Shown: positions 1 through 7,999, numbered from the stretch's first letter. The stretch is 64,000 nucleotides of DNA from Clostridiaceae bacterium (GCA_910575585.1 CAJTGF010000004.1:1-64000); one strand, 5' to 3'. Numbers and translations: made by a program. The notes: generated by a model not told the origin, from the sequence alone.

Positions 1-114
1 GTAGAGGATGTATAGTGGGGAGCCGTATACATCGAGAGGTGTACGTGCGGTTCCGGGGCGAGGGTTCGGAAACCTGCTGTCGTGAGACAGTAAGGCGCCG
101 GATTCTTAGCCTAC
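1..114 (+). ncRNA. 3' end of a group II intron (domains V and VI)
   Basis: Bases 20-53 form the 34-nt domain V hairpin: it starts GAGCCG with the AGC catalytic triad at 21-23 and ends GTGCGGTTC. Domain VI-like pairing follows to about 105, and the intron ends in AC at 113-114. Directly downstream the reading frame resumes with the conserved VirD4 segment beginning NIGQIPKFEK. The rest of the intron and any reverse transcriptase lie left of the window. Splicing would be needed to make a full coupling protein. Confidence 0.88.
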
Positions 115-669
115 AATATCGGGCAGATACCGAAGTTTGAAAAGCTCATAGCCACCATAAGGAGCCGGGAAATATCCGCGTCAATTATCTTGCAGTCACA
201 GAGCCAGCTAAAAGCCATTTACAAGGACAACGCCGACACAATCACGGGGAATTGCGACACGACCCTTTTCTTGGGCGGCAAAGAAAAAACAACCCTTAAA
301 GAAATGTCGGAACTTTTAGGCAAGGAAACCATAGACAGCTTTAACACCTCTGAAACGCGGGGACGGGAGCTTTCCCACGGGCTGAACTATCAAAAGCTGG
401 GGAAAGAGCTTATGACACAGGACGAAATCGCCGTTATGGACGGGGGCAAGTGTATTTTACAGGTGCGCGGGGTGCGCCCGTTCTTTTCGGATAAATTTGA
501 CATCACAAAACACCCGAAATACAAGTACCTTTCCGACACAGACCCGAAAAACGCCTTTGACATGGAAAAGCACATCAAACGCCGCCCCGCCATTGTGAAG
601 CCGGAGGAAGAATTTGACTACTACGAGATTGACGGGGAGGGCTTACAGGAGGACACAAACCATGAGTGA
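115..669 (+). CDS. VirD4/TraG-type coupling protein, 3' exon (partial)
   Basis: This is the C-terminal 184 residues of a type IV secretion coupling ATPase, the inner-membrane motor that hands relaxase-bound DNA to the mating channel. The exon starts NIGQIPKFEKLI, continues SREISASIILQSQSQLK (the segment after Walker B in TraG/VirD4 proteins), and ends in an acidic tail. The first ATG/TTG-initiated frame begins at 190, but homology continues upstream to the intron border at 115, so 115 is an exon start and not a translation start. The stop overlaps the next gene by 8 nt. N-terminal membrane segments and Walker A lie outside the window. Confidence 0.88.
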   Translation, partial: NIGQIPKFEKLIATIRSREISASIILQSQSQLKAIYKDNADTITGNCDTTLFLGGKEKTTLKEMSELLGKETIDSFNTSETRGRELSHGLNYQKLGKELMTQDEIAVMDGGKCILQVRGVRPFFSDKFDITKHPKYKYLSDTDPKNAFDMEKHIKRRPAIVKPEEEFDYYEIDGEGLQEDTNHE

Positions 670-829
670 ACACCCCGGAACTGACAGGCGGCGGTTCACC
701 CTGCTTGTCAACCCGAAAATCCGGGAGGAACAGCGGCGGGAAGCCGCCCTGCGGAAATTTATCAAGGATTGTGAACGGCTCTACGAGAAGAACCGGGCGC
801 ATTTACAGGAGGATGCAGACCATGAATAA
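662..829 (+). CDS. small conserved ICE protein of unknown function (55 aa)
   Basis: The ATG at 662 overlaps the coupling-protein stop and has a good Shine-Dalgarno (GGAGGA, 648-653). The product is 55 residues, highly charged, rich in Arg/Lys/Glu (NPKIREEQRREAALRKFIKD) and probably helical. It is translationally coupled on both sides: its stop overlaps the next start by 8 nt. I do not recognise a domain. Position between virD4 and maff2 suggests an accessory transfer role, by inference only. Confidence 0.6.
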   Translation: MSEHPGTDRRRFTLLVNPKIREEQRREAALRKFIKDCERLYEKNRAHLQEDADHE

Positions 830-980
830 AGGTATCAGTAAAGAAATGGAGATACGGGAGGTTATGAAGTGGCAGCTACTTATAGCCGGGGCGGTTGACG
901 CTGCTATTAAGGGGACAGAAAGCTATATCCGGCACATGGAGCTGACCCACCAGCAGGGAGAAAGGAGGGATTGCAGTTAA
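822..980 (+). CDS. small conserved ICE protein of unknown function (52 aa)
   Basis: It starts at ATG 822, overlapping the preceding stop, with AGGAGG (808-813) as ribosome-binding site. The 52-residue product (MNKGISKEMEIREVMKWQ...) is probably a helical soluble peptide with a short hydrophobic stretch (LLIAGAVDAAI). There is no recognised domain. The coupled overlap with both neighbours is the main support that it is translated. Confidence 0.55.
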   Translation: MNKGISKEMEIREVMKWQLLIAGAVDAAIKGTESYIRHMELTHQQGERRDCS

Positions 981-1020
981 GAACAGAAAAACCGGGCGTG
1001 AGATACGCGCCCCTTGCGCC

Positions 1021-1178
1021 GTGGAAATGTGGATAACAGGCTATGGGGCTATGGAAAACGCCATTCACAGCACATGGAAAAGCCAGAGTGCGGCTTTCCC
1101 ACGTCCTGCAAACAGCGTTTCCCACAGCCCCAAAAGAGCAGCCAGTTACCCACATTCCCACACCGCCGACGACTACGG
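1021..1178 (+). repeat. 158-bp imperfect palindromic repeat, copy A (ICE)
   Basis: The sequence folds back on itself: GTGGAAATGTGGATAAC at the left pairs imperfectly with GTTACCCACATTCCCAC at the right, and GGGGCT/AGCCCC and AAAACGC/GCGTTT pair further in. A DnaA-box-like TGTGGATAA sits at 1028-1036. A second copy (about 80% identical by eye) lies at 1678-1834 inside the nested element. No coding capacity is credible here. Confidence 0.7.
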
Positions 1179-1235
1179 AAAAACCCCTTTCCTACCTGTC
1201 ATTCATAAAAAATATTTTTAAGGAGCTGATCGGAA

Positions 1236-1397
1236 ATCAAGAACGTAAACATGGGCTACATGGTACGCGCCCCTACCGGGGGACGCACCGCCCAAACCCT
1301 TACAACTGAATACCGCCGCGCCGCAGGACTTACGCGGCGTGGGGACACCGCCTTTATCACAGGGCGGTTTTTTTATGCGGCGGCGACCATACGCTGA
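1236..1397 (+). CDS. possible small protein with a non-standard start (48-53 aa)
   Basis: A frame from ATG 1251 encodes 48 residues (MGYMVRAPTGGRTAQTLTTE...FYAAATIR). AAGGAG at 1220-1225 is too far from 1251 but well placed for an ATC start at 1236, a pattern echoed by the ATT start of the methylase gene at 12869. The composition looks protein-like. However, a terminator-like hairpin (1347-1374) lies inside the frame, so this may not be a gene. Confidence 0.3.
   Translation: MKNVNMGYMVRAPTGGRTAQTLTTEYRRAAGLTRRGDTAFITGRFFYAAATIR
1347..1374 (+). terminator. Rho-independent terminator candidate upstream of maff2
   Basis: ACCGCC (1347-1352) and GGCGGT (1363-1368) form a stem with a 10-nt loop, followed by a run of seven T. 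It would end the coupling-protein transcript or act as an attenuator before maff2. Confidence 0.55.
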
Positions 1398-1450
1398 CCG
1401 CCTTTTGTCCGCTTGCCGGACAGCCGCAGACGCGGCAGAAAGGATTTTAC

Positions 1451-1591
1451 ATGGCATTTTTTAATTCAGCAGTAGACGTTTTGCAGACCCTTGTTGTGGC
1501 ACTTGGAGCCGGACTTGGCATTTGGGGCGTTATCAATCTCATGGAGGGTTACGGCAACGACAATCCGGGCGCGAATGCTCATGTACGGTAA
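1451..1591 (+). pseudogene. maff2, 5' part, interrupted by the nested element
   Basis: The ATG at 1451 starts a Maff2-family membrane peptide (MAFFNSAVDVLQTLVVALGA...LMEGYGNDNPGA). The homologous part stops at 1572-1578, where the nested element begins, and the frame then ends at 1589-1591, giving a 46-residue truncated product. The missing 3' part (KSQGMKQLMAGGG...LSGLFG) is at 11711-11804. Joining the halves at a GC dinucleotide restores a 71- or 73-codon frame. Maff2 proteins are small hydrophobic proteins next to VirB6 in these ICEs and resemble VirB2-type pilins. Confidence 0.85.
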
Positions 1592-1677
1592 AGAAGCAAG
1601 CAACCGAAAACAAGAGATAGACCGCCAGCACCAAACTATTCCGAACCAAAGAAACCAAAGACCAAAAGACAAGCATT

Positions 1678-1834
1678 GTGGAAATGTGCATAACAGGCTA
1701 TGGAATCATGGATAACTCTATTCACAGCACGTGGAAAAGCTAAAGAGCAGCTTTCCCACGTCCTGCAAACAGAGTTACCCACAATTCCATGAGATAGCCA
1801 GTTATACATATTCCCACAATGCCGACTACTACGG
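1678..1834 (+). repeat. 157-bp imperfect palindromic repeat, copy B (nested element)
   Basis: This is a second copy of the 1021-1178 sequence, beginning GTGGAAATGTGCATAACAGG and ending GCCGACTACTACGG. The fold-back arrangement is kept, but the DnaA-like box is altered (TGTGCATAA). It sits about 100 bp inside the left end of the nested element. Confidence 0.7.
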
Positions 1835-1903
1835 AATCCCACACTATCTTTCATATCTTTTTATAAATTCTTAAATTTCGTTTAGGGTATTGCATTATCA
1901 CCT

Positions 1904-1946
1904 ACAAAGCGTTAAGATGTTTATACACCCACAAAATGTTAAGATA
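1904..1946 (+). promoter_or_regulatory. direct-repeat operator candidate of the blaI-like gene
   Basis: ACAAAGCGTTAAGATG (1904-1919) and ACAAAATGTTAAGATA (1931-1946) are 27 bp apart, start to start, immediately upstream of the BlaI-like gene and overlapping its expected promoter and leader. BlaI/MecI repressors normally autoregulate through such upstream sites; that these repeats are the site is inference. Confidence 0.5.
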
Positions 1947-1959
1947 AAAGGAGGACAAC

Positions 1960-2334
1960 ATGGCACAGCAGATTTCTGAATCCGAACTGGTACTAATGAA
2001 AATCATTTGGAAGAATGGAGGGGCAGCTTTATACTCTCTCATCATGGAGGAATTGGAAAAAGACAAAAACGAATGGAAGAACAACACCGTACTCACGTTG
2101 CTTTCCCGATTAGGCGAAAAAAAGTTCTTGAAAGTCAAAAAAATCGGCAGAAAGAATGAGTATGTGGCAACGGTAACAGAAGCAGAATACCAGACCATGC
2201 AGACCCACAGCTTTCTTGATAAAGTCTACGGCGGGAATGTGAAAAACTTAGTGTCAACCCTGTTGCGGCAGGATATTCTTTCGGCAGACGAATTGAAAGA
2301 GATTGAAATATTTTGGAGAAAAGAAAATGAATGA
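1960..2334 (+). CDS. BlaI/MecI/CopY-family transcriptional repressor
   Basis: The 124-residue protein has the family length and an N-terminal winged helix (SESELVLMKIIWKNG...NTVLTLLSRLGEKKFL, residues 5-55) followed by a dimerisation helix region. In the family, the partner M56 protease triggers repressor cleavage. It has a strong AAAGGAGG site and the ATG at 1960. Its last 8 nt overlap the BlaR1-like gene, so the two are co-translated. Base composition is more AT-rich than the mobilization genes, consistent with cargo. No beta-lactamase or mecA-type gene follows. Confidence 0.88.
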   Translation: MAQQISESELVLMKIIWKNGGAALYSLIMEELEKDKNEWKNNTVLTLLSRLGEKKFLKVKKIGRKNEYVATVTEAEYQTMQTHSFLDKVYGGNVKNLVSTLLRQDILSADELKEIEIFWRKENE

Positions 2335-4081
2335 ATTTATGAAAATATTATTGTCGCTGTCTGTTTCCGGCGCACTGTTACTGCTTCTTATTTTGGGATT
2401 GAAGCCGCTGTATAAAAACAGGTTCAGCAAGCGTTGGCAGTATTATATTTGGATAATTGTTGCGCTGCGGTTTCTGCTTCCATTTACTCCCAATACTACG
2501 ATTGTTGGAAGCCTGTTTGAAAAATTCGACACAGCAGCAATAACAAATGAAATCCCTACAATCCCCAATGTACCCGTTCAGGTAAGTCCGGGTAACAACG
2601 AAGCAGAGCCGATACAGACAAACAGGGATATGACCGCCGCTGCTGCGCTTGAACCATTTAACAAATATGTCTGCCTGTTTTTTATCTGGTCAGCATTGGC
2701 ACTGGTTCTATTTGTCCGTAGGATAACGGTTTATCAAGGATTTATCCAATACATCAAAGCAGGCAACACAGAGGTATCGGATATAAAGATTTTAAATCTG
2801 CTATCTGATTGTGAAGAAAAATTAAATATTAAGACGAGGGTTGAATTATCCTATAATTCGTTGATTGCTTCCCCTATTATGATTGGATTCTTTCGACCAA
2901 GAATTGTTTTGCCTGTTCATGAATTGGAAGATAAGGAGCTGTCTTATATCTTTGTGCATGAGCTAACCCACTACAAGCAGAGGGATATGTTTTACAAATG
3001 GCTGATACAGATTGTTGTGTGCGCCCATTGGTTCAATCCTTTTGTATATCTGCTGGAAAAGGAAGTGAATAAATCTTGTGAATTGTCATGTGATGAAAAA
3101 GTCATAGCGGTACTTGATGATAAAGCAAGGCGTGACTATGGGGACACATTGATTTCATTTTTGAAGTCAAACAATCTCTACAAAAGTTCTTTAGCTTCCG
3201 TCACTTTGACAGAAGGAGCAGAACAACTAAAAGAAAGGTTAGGTGCTATTATGAATTTTAAGAAAAAGAATAAACCCGTTGTTATTTTGACAAGCATATT
3301 GACACTGTTTTTTGTTATAAGTGCTATTGTTATTGGTGTCTATACAACAGGCTCAGGTGCTGCAAATGCTCATGCAGCTCCTCTCTCAAATCCACAGTTA
3401 GACACGGAGGGAAAACCCTCATTGACATTAGATGTGAGCAGTTGTGCAGTAAATGTGCTGCCAGCAACAGATAATAAAATTTCTGCTGAATACAACAGCA
3501 ATGTTTATGATGTGAAGATTGACGAATCAGATGATAGCCGAAAAGTATCTATTTCCTGCAAAACAAGCACGAATACAAATGATGAAACCATAAAACTTTA
3601 TATCCCAGATATTGATTATGGGGAAGTGAGTTTAACAGCAGATAGCGCCCATTTAACTTATGATTTTATAAGGTCTGGTAACATTGCGGGCAACTTCAAT
3701 ATGGCGTCTGTCTTTTTGACTTTGCCGGAGGGCTTTAATGGTTCATTAAACGCAGTAGCAAACAGCGGATATTTCCAGTTGATTTCCAAAGATGATTTTG
3801 AAAATACCACCACAACCATTACCGATAGCGGAGATTGGGGAGAAATATATACGCCTAAAAATTTCACAGAAAGCAACGGGAACTATACGTTTACGAATGG
3901 CACAGGGAACAATGTTATCAATGTGACAAGAAAAGGCTCTGGTGTCATGGGAATATACAGTTCGGACGCATTTGATTCCTCAAATTTCCCGGAGGAATGG
4001 AAAGATTTATGGTCTGATACATGGCAAGGTACACCGTGGGAAGATGACTGGTGGCAGAACAGTTGGAAAGAGGAAGATTAA
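2327..4081 (+). CDS. BlaR1-like M56 membrane metalloprotease with non-canonical sensor domain
   Basis: 584 residues from ATG 2327 (GGAG at 2315-2318; a TTG at 2303 is in frame but less likely). Membrane segments lie near residues 7-27, 36-50, 113-133 and 320-342. The zinc motif HELTH is at 211-215, with the downstream ELSCDE typical of M56 proteases. Instead of the penicillin-binding sensor domain of BlaR1/MecR1, residues about 365-545 form a beta-rich region resembling DUF4097-type repeats (alternating short strands, no SxxK/KTG motifs), and the tail is Trp-rich (EEWKDLWSDTWQGTPWEDDW). It should cleave or trigger cleavage of the co-encoded repressor; the signal is unknown. Confidence 0.82.
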   Translation: MNEFMKILLSLSVSGALLLLLILGLKPLYKNRFSKRWQYYIWIIVALRFLLPFTPNTTIVGSLFEKFDTAAITNEIPTIPNVPVQVSPGNNEAEPIQTNRDMTAAAALEPFNKYVCLFFIWSALALVLFVRRITVYQGFIQYIKAGNTEVSDIKILNLLSDCEEKLNIKTRVELSYNSLIASPIMIGFFRPRIVLPVHELEDKELSYIFVHELTHYKQRDMFYKWLIQIVVCAHWFNPFVYLLEKEVNKSCELSCDEKVIAVLDDKARRDYGDTLISFLKSNNLYKSSLASVTLTEGAEQLKERLGAIMNFKKKNKPVVILTSILTLFFVISAIVIGVYTTGSGAANAHAAPLSNPQLDTEGKPSLTLDVSSCAVNVLPATDNKISAEYNSNVYDVKIDESDDSRKVSISCKTSTNTNDETIKLYIPDIDYGEVSLTADSAHLTYDFIRSGNIAGNFNMASVFLTLPEGFNGSLNAVANSGYFQLISKDDFENTTTTITDSGDWGEIYTPKNFTESNGNYTFTNGTGNNVINVTRKGSGVMGIYSSDAFDSSNFPEEWKDLWSDTWQGTPWEDDWWQNSWKEED

Positions 4082-4099
4082 AAGTAGGTTATAAAGTAT

Positions 4100-4136
4100 G
4101 GGCGACAGTCTAAGTGCTATCGCCCCTTGCTTTATT
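4100..4136 (+). terminator. terminator of the BlaI/BlaR1-like operon
   Basis: GGGCGA (4100-4105) pairs with TCGCCC (4120-4125), followed by CTTGCTTTATT. The short T tract makes it a modest intrinsic terminator. Confidence 0.55.
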
Positions 4137-4189
4137 AGAATGTATTTATAAATCATGCACTGCCTTATAAGTAGAGAGGGGGAATTTCT

Positions 4190-4633
4190 ATGACTTGCAC
4201 GGAGGCATACAAGGAGCATATCGAATACACATTTAATGCCTTTTGCAGAGTAGTTATACGCTATGCCGCTATCAACGCATGGCGTGACAGGGATAAGCGG
4301 CGGCAAAGGGAAATATCTTTTGAATACCTCACAGAAGAAAAGTTTTATCCATTCTGTACGTCAGACGCATATTTCATAGACCCCTACAAACAATACCCAG
4401 TTATGATATGCGGTCAGAGGGTTATCCTCACAAATGGGAATCTTGCCGAAGCCCTGTCTGCCTTGCCAGAGAAAAAAAGGGAAATCATTTACCTTTACTT
4501 TTTCGGGCGTTACACACAACAGGAAATCGGGGAACTATACGGACGCTGTCGGAGTACGGCGTGGCATCACGTACACAGTGCCTTGCAAATACTGCATGAA
4601 GAAATGGAGGTGCTTTACCGTGAGGAATCCTAA
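4190..4633 (+). CDS. sigma-70-like factor of a mobile element (147 aa)
   Basis: A 147-residue protein with a weak region 2-like N-terminus and a clear region 4 helix-turn-helix (LPEKKREIIYLYFFGRYTQQEIGELYGRCRSTAWHHVHSALQIL, residues about 90-135). Proteins of this type are standard in Tn916/Tn1549-like elements and are thought to activate element promoters. It overlaps the next gene by 14 nt. A paralogous pair is found in the ICE at 35918-36593. Confidence 0.8.
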   Translation: MTCTEAYKEHIEYTFNAFCRVVIRYAAINAWRDRDKRRQREISFEYLTEEKFYPFCTSDAYFIDPYKQYPVMICGQRVILTNGNLAEALSALPEKKREIIYLYFFGRYTQQEIGELYGRCRSTAWHHVHSALQILHEEMEVLYREES

Positions 4634-4844
4634 ACTTGTGCCATATGAAACGATTATCCGAGCGACCAGCGGAGAGCCGGAAGCCGTTGACGAAGTTTTA
4701 CGGCATTACAGCAAGCGAATCCGAATTGTTTCCCTTGAAAACGGACAAGTCAACAAAGACACAGAGGACAACATCAAACGGCGGCTTATCGCTGCCCTGT
4801 TCCAGTTCCGCTTTGATGAACAGCCATACAAAAAAACTGAATAA
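4620..4844 (+). CDS. conjugative-transposon helix-turn-helix protein (Orf8-like, 74 aa)
   Basis: Start GTG 4620 is placed by GGAGG at 4606-4610 and by overlap with the sigma gene. The sequence (NPKLVPYETIIRATSGEPEAVDEVLRHYSKRI...DEQPYKKTE) matches the small Tn916 Orf8-type regulatory protein that always follows the sigma factor. It probably modulates sigma activity or binds DNA. The ICE copy is at 36342-36593. Confidence 0.78.
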   Translation: MRNPKLVPYETIIRATSGEPEAVDEVLRHYSKRIRIVSLENGQVNKDTEDNIKRRLIAALFQFRFDEQPYKKTE

Positions 4845-4872
4845 CCGCCGCCACATAGAACGGCACACCAAG

Positions 4873-4905
4873 ACAGGAAATCATAAAAAGGTTTCCTGTT
4901 TTTTT
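4873..4905 (+). terminator. terminator after the sigma/HTH pair
   Basis: ACAGGAAA (4873-4880) and TTTCCTGT (4892-4899) form a perfect 8-bp stem followed by seven T. Confidence 0.75.
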
Positions 4906-5509
4906 GCGTTTATTTTCGGCGTTTTTGAAAAACCGCCGTATTGCCCCACGAAAAGGGAAACATGACACGCTCTTTGTTTGGCAGTTTTCAATTTTCGGTG
5001 GTGTGGGGAATGAAAGGAAAATGAAGAAATTTTTCAAAATTCCCGCCTATCCGGGCTTGTGTGGTTTTGTAAGAAATGAGGGGAAATTTCCGCAAATCAC
5101 CGTCATTTTTGCTTTGCGTGGTGTTGTAGGTAGTAGGGGAAGAAATACCGCCGCAGAGTTGGCAAAATCCCCGCCCTGTCCGTCGAGGGTATCAGAAAGT
5201 TCCATGAGATATTTTCGCCGGAACGCAACAAACCAGCCGCCAATAGCCGGATAGTAAGCGAACAGACCACACAGCGCAGTTTCTTAGAGCAAGATTCTAC
5301 CACAGTACCAAATTTCGCTAATCGCTCAATTTTGTCCTGCGGGAATCTTGTTGGGGTTGCCACCCCAAGCCCGCCTTTTTGCGGCTTGCGCCGCTTGAAA
5401 AATCCCTCAAAAAATTTTTTCGGATTTTTCAAAAAACACTTCCGCTTTGCCCCCTGTTTTTCTCCTATTAGTGAAAGGGCAAAGCATAAAAGAAAGGAGG
5501 TCTACGACC
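4906..5509 (+). other. non-coding region upstream of mobC/relaxase; oriT candidate of the nested element
   Basis: About 600 bases without a credible gene. It holds a segment (CCGTCATTTT, 5100-5109, then GGTGTTGTAGGTAGTAGG, 5120-5137) also found upstream of the ICE mobC on the minus strand. It also holds CTTGTTGGG (5348-5356) leading into a perfect inverted repeat TTGGGGT-tgcc-ACCCCAA (5351-5368), resembling the CTTG-TTGGGA hairpins at 21766 and 30891. Position just before MobC and the relaxase is where oriT of MOB-P elements usually lies; the nic site is not identified. Confidence 0.55.
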
Positions 5510-5905
5510 ATGAAAAGATACAACACGCCCCACCGCCGCCGGGTAATCAAGACACGCTTGACCGAGGAAGAATACGCCGAGTTTTCCGAGCGTGTCACCC
5601 TCTGCAAAATGAGCCAGTCTGAATATATCCGGCAAGCCCTTACCAGGTCAAGGATATGCCCGGTTATCTCCGTTCCCACGGTCAATGATGAATTGCTGTC
5701 TGCCGTTGGGAAGCTCACAGCAGAATACGGGAAAATCGGCGGCAACTTAAATCAGATTGCCCGCTGTCTGAACGAGTATGGCGCACCTTATAACGCCCTC
5801 TCAAAAGAGGTACGAGCCGCCATAGCGGAGCTTGCCGCTTTGAAGTTTGAAGTCTTGCAGAAAGTAGGTGAAGCCGTTGGCAACGTTCAAACATATCAGC
5901 TCTAA
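5510..5905 (+). CDS. mobC: MobC-like relaxosome accessory protein
   Basis: 131 residues from ATG 5510, with an ideal AAAGGAGGT site 10 bases upstream. The N-terminus resembles a ribbon-helix-helix (KTRLTEEEYAEFSERVTLCKMSQSEYIRQAL, residues 12-42), followed by the MobC signature GKIGGNLNQIARCLN. The protein would bind oriT and assist nicking by the relaxase encoded immediately downstream, which overlaps it by 38 nt. The ICE has a more distant homologue at 30528-30857. Confidence 0.88.
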   Translation: MKRYNTPHRRRVIKTRLTEEEYAEFSERVTLCKMSQSEYIRQALTRSRICPVISVPTVNDELLSAVGKLTAEYGKIGGNLNQIARCLNEYGAPYNALSKEVRAAIAELAALKFEVLQKVGEAVGNVQTYQL

Positions 5906-7508
5906 AAATGCCGATTATGGGGCGGCTGAACAGTACCTAACCTTTGAGCATGACGAGTTTACCATGAAGCCCACTCTTGATAAAAATGGGCGGCTTGTTC
6001 TCCGTGACGATTACCGCATATCTTCCCTTAATTGCGGCGGGGAAGATTTCGCCATAGCGTGTATGCGCTCCAATCTGAAATACGGCAAGAACCAAAAGCG
6101 GGAGGACGTAAAGAGCCACCACTATATCATCAGCTTTGACCCCCGTGACGCTGCCGACAACGGCTTGACCGTAGACCGGGCGCAGAAGTTGGGCGAGCAG
6201 TTTTGTAAAGAGCATTTACCCGGACACCAAGCCCTTGTATGCACCCACCCGGACGGGCATAACCACAGCGGCAATATCCATGTGCATATCGTCATAAACA
6301 GCTTGCGGATTGCGGAAGTGCCGCTATTGCCCTACATGGAAAGACCAGCGGACACAAGGGAGGGCTGCAAGCACCGCTGTACGGACGCAGCTATGGAGTA
6401 TTTCAAAGCGGAAGTCATGGAGATGTGCCACCGGGAAAACCTCTATCAGATTGACTTGCTGAACGGGAGCAAGAACCGAGTTACCGAGCGTGAGTATTGG
6501 GCGAAGCGGAAAGGACAAGCCGCACTGGATAAAGAGAACGCTTCCCTTGCCGCCGCAGGAGAGCCGCCCAAACTTACGAAATTTGAAACGGACAAGGAGA
6601 AGTTACGGCGCACGATCCGCGCCGCCCTGTCCTCTGCTGTTTCCTTTGAGGACTTCTCCGGGAAGCTGCTACAACAGGGCGTGACCGTCAAGGAGAGCCG
6701 GGGGAGGTTGTCGTATCTCACGCCGGACAGGACGAAGCCAATCACCGCCCGGAAGTTGGGTGATGATTTTGACCGTGCCGCCGTACTGGAAGCACTCATC
6801 ATAAACGCACAGAACGCCGCCAGAGCCGCCGAAAAGCCCGCACCCAAACAGGAATACCCCCGGAGCATAAAAGACCGCTTACAGCGCAACAAAGCCGCCA
6901 TAAACGCCCCGAAACAGGACAGCGTACAGCGCATGGTAGACATAGCTGCCAAGAAAGCCGAGGGCAAGGGGAAAGGCTACGAGAAATGGGCGACCCTGCA
7001 CAATCTGAAGCAAATGGCGGCGACCATGAGCATTTACGAGGAATCCGGCTTTTCTTCCCCGGAAGAACTGGAAGCCGCCCTTGCCGCCGCCAGTGCGGAG
7101 CTGAACAGCGTCCACGCCGAACTGAAAACCGTGGAAAGCACTTTACGGGAGAAAAAAGACTTGCAGAAACAGCTATTAGCGTACATCAAGACCAAGCCAG
7201 CCCGTGACGGATTAAGGGCGCAGAAAACGGAGAAAGCCCGGAGAGCCTACCGGGAACAGCACGAAAGCGAGTTTATCATTTCCGAATCTGCCGCCCGGTA
7301 TTTTAAGGCACAGGGAATCTCCAAGCTGCCAGCGTCCAAAACCCTACAAGCGGAGATTGAGCAGCTTATGAGGGAGAAGAACACGCTTTACAACGAGTAC
7401 CGGGAGAAGAAAGAGAACGTCCGGGAATTGCAGACCATAAAGAGCAACATAAACCAAATTTTGCGCCGTGAGCCGGAACGGGGAAAGGGGCGGGAGAATG
7501 AACGGTAA
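5868..7508 (+). CDS. MOB-P type relaxase of the nested element
   Basis: 546 residues from GTG 5868 (a TTG at 5877, starting LATFKHISSKNADYGA, is a possible alternative). The metal-binding motif is GNIHVHIVIN with H138 and H140. The N-terminal 200 residues are the nickase; the C-terminal half is coiled-coil rich and shares GYEKWATLHNLKQMA with the ICE relaxase. It would cut one strand at oriT and pilot it into a conjugative channel. No VirD4 or VirB genes lie in this element, so a helper must supply them. Confidence 0.9.
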   Translation: MKPLATFKHISSKNADYGAAEQYLTFEHDEFTMKPTLDKNGRLVLRDDYRISSLNCGGEDFAIACMRSNLKYGKNQKREDVKSHHYIISFDPRDAADNGLTVDRAQKLGEQFCKEHLPGHQALVCTHPDGHNHSGNIHVHIVINSLRIAEVPLLPYMERPADTREGCKHRCTDAAMEYFKAEVMEMCHRENLYQIDLLNGSKNRVTEREYWAKRKGQAALDKENASLAAAGEPPKLTKFETDKEKLRRTIRAALSSAVSFEDFSGKLLQQGVTVKESRGRLSYLTPDRTKPITARKLGDDFDRAAVLEALIINAQNAARAAEKPAPKQEYPRSIKDRLQRNKAAINAPKQDSVQRMVDIAAKKAEGKGKGYEKWATLHNLKQMAATMSIYEESGFSSPEELEAALAAASAELNSVHAELKTVESTLREKKDLQKQLLAYIKTKPARDGLRAQKTEKARRAYREQHESEFIISESAARYFKAQGISKLPASKTLQAEIEQLMREKNTLYNEYREKKENVRELQTIKSNINQILRREPERGKGRENER

Positions 7509-7884
7509 ACGCCCTTACATGGATTACCGCCAGTACCGGGCGGCGTGTCGGCTTGTGCATGAGTGCTGTAACTACGATAACGGCAACTGTATTTTGCTGG
7601 ATAACGGAGAGCCTTGCGTGTGTGTGCAGAGTATCAGCTATTCCCTCTTGTGCCGCTGGTTCATTGCCGCCGTGCTGCCGCTGGACGGGAAACTGGAAGC
7701 CGCCCTGCTCCACCGGGCAGACAGGAAACACTGTACCGAGTGCGGCGGGTATTTTCTTCCCAAATCAAACCGGGGGAAATACTGCCCGGATTGTGCCGGA
7801 CGCATGAAAAGAATCAGAGCCACACAGCGCAAGCGGAAACAGAGGGATAAATGTCACGCTTTAGGATATTCCAAACCCCCGTAA
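7498..7884 (+). CDS. cysteine-rich VLP-domain mobile-element protein
   Basis: 128 residues from ATG 7498, overlapping the relaxase stop. The central block CCNYDNGNCILLDNGEPCVCVQ...SYSLLCRWF is the Cys-rich VLP signature. A second zinc-ribbon-like CTECGGYFLPKSNRGKYCPDC and a basic tail suggest nucleic-acid binding. Its paralogue in the ICE is at 28415-28780. Function is not established; constant association with relaxase genes implies a transfer or regulatory role. Confidence 0.82.
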   Translation: MNGKRPYMDYRQYRAACRLVHECCNYDNGNCILLDNGEPCVCVQSISYSLLCRWFIAAVLPLDGKLEAALLHRADRKHCTECGGYFLPKSNRGKYCPDCAGRMKRIRATQRKRKQRDKCHALGYSKPP

Positions 7885-7926
7885 ATCAAGGCTTTTCAGA
7901 CCGCCCTCAAAGGGTATGTGATACTT

Positions 7927-7966
7927 TTATCCTTTACCCCCAGAAAAGCCGCTTTAATTGCGTAAC
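7927..7966 (+). promoter_or_regulatory. conserved 40-bp motif after the Cys-rich VLP gene (nested element copy)
   Basis: TTATCCTTTACCCCCAGAAA continuing to AATTGCGTAAC is matched at 28841-28880 in the ICE, also just after the VLP gene. An inverted repeat GGCTTTTC...GAAAAGCC surrounds it here. It may be a promoter, protein-binding site or origin signal; no function is assigned. Confidence 0.45.
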
Positions 7967-7999
7967 AGAAGCCACAGAACAGACCATAAGGAGGAACGA

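Noticed and set aside
1960-4081. Beta-lactam resistance locus
   Set aside because: The repressor and protease are BlaI/BlaR1-like, yet no beta-lactamase or penicillin-binding protein gene is present and the sensor lacks penicillin-binding motifs.
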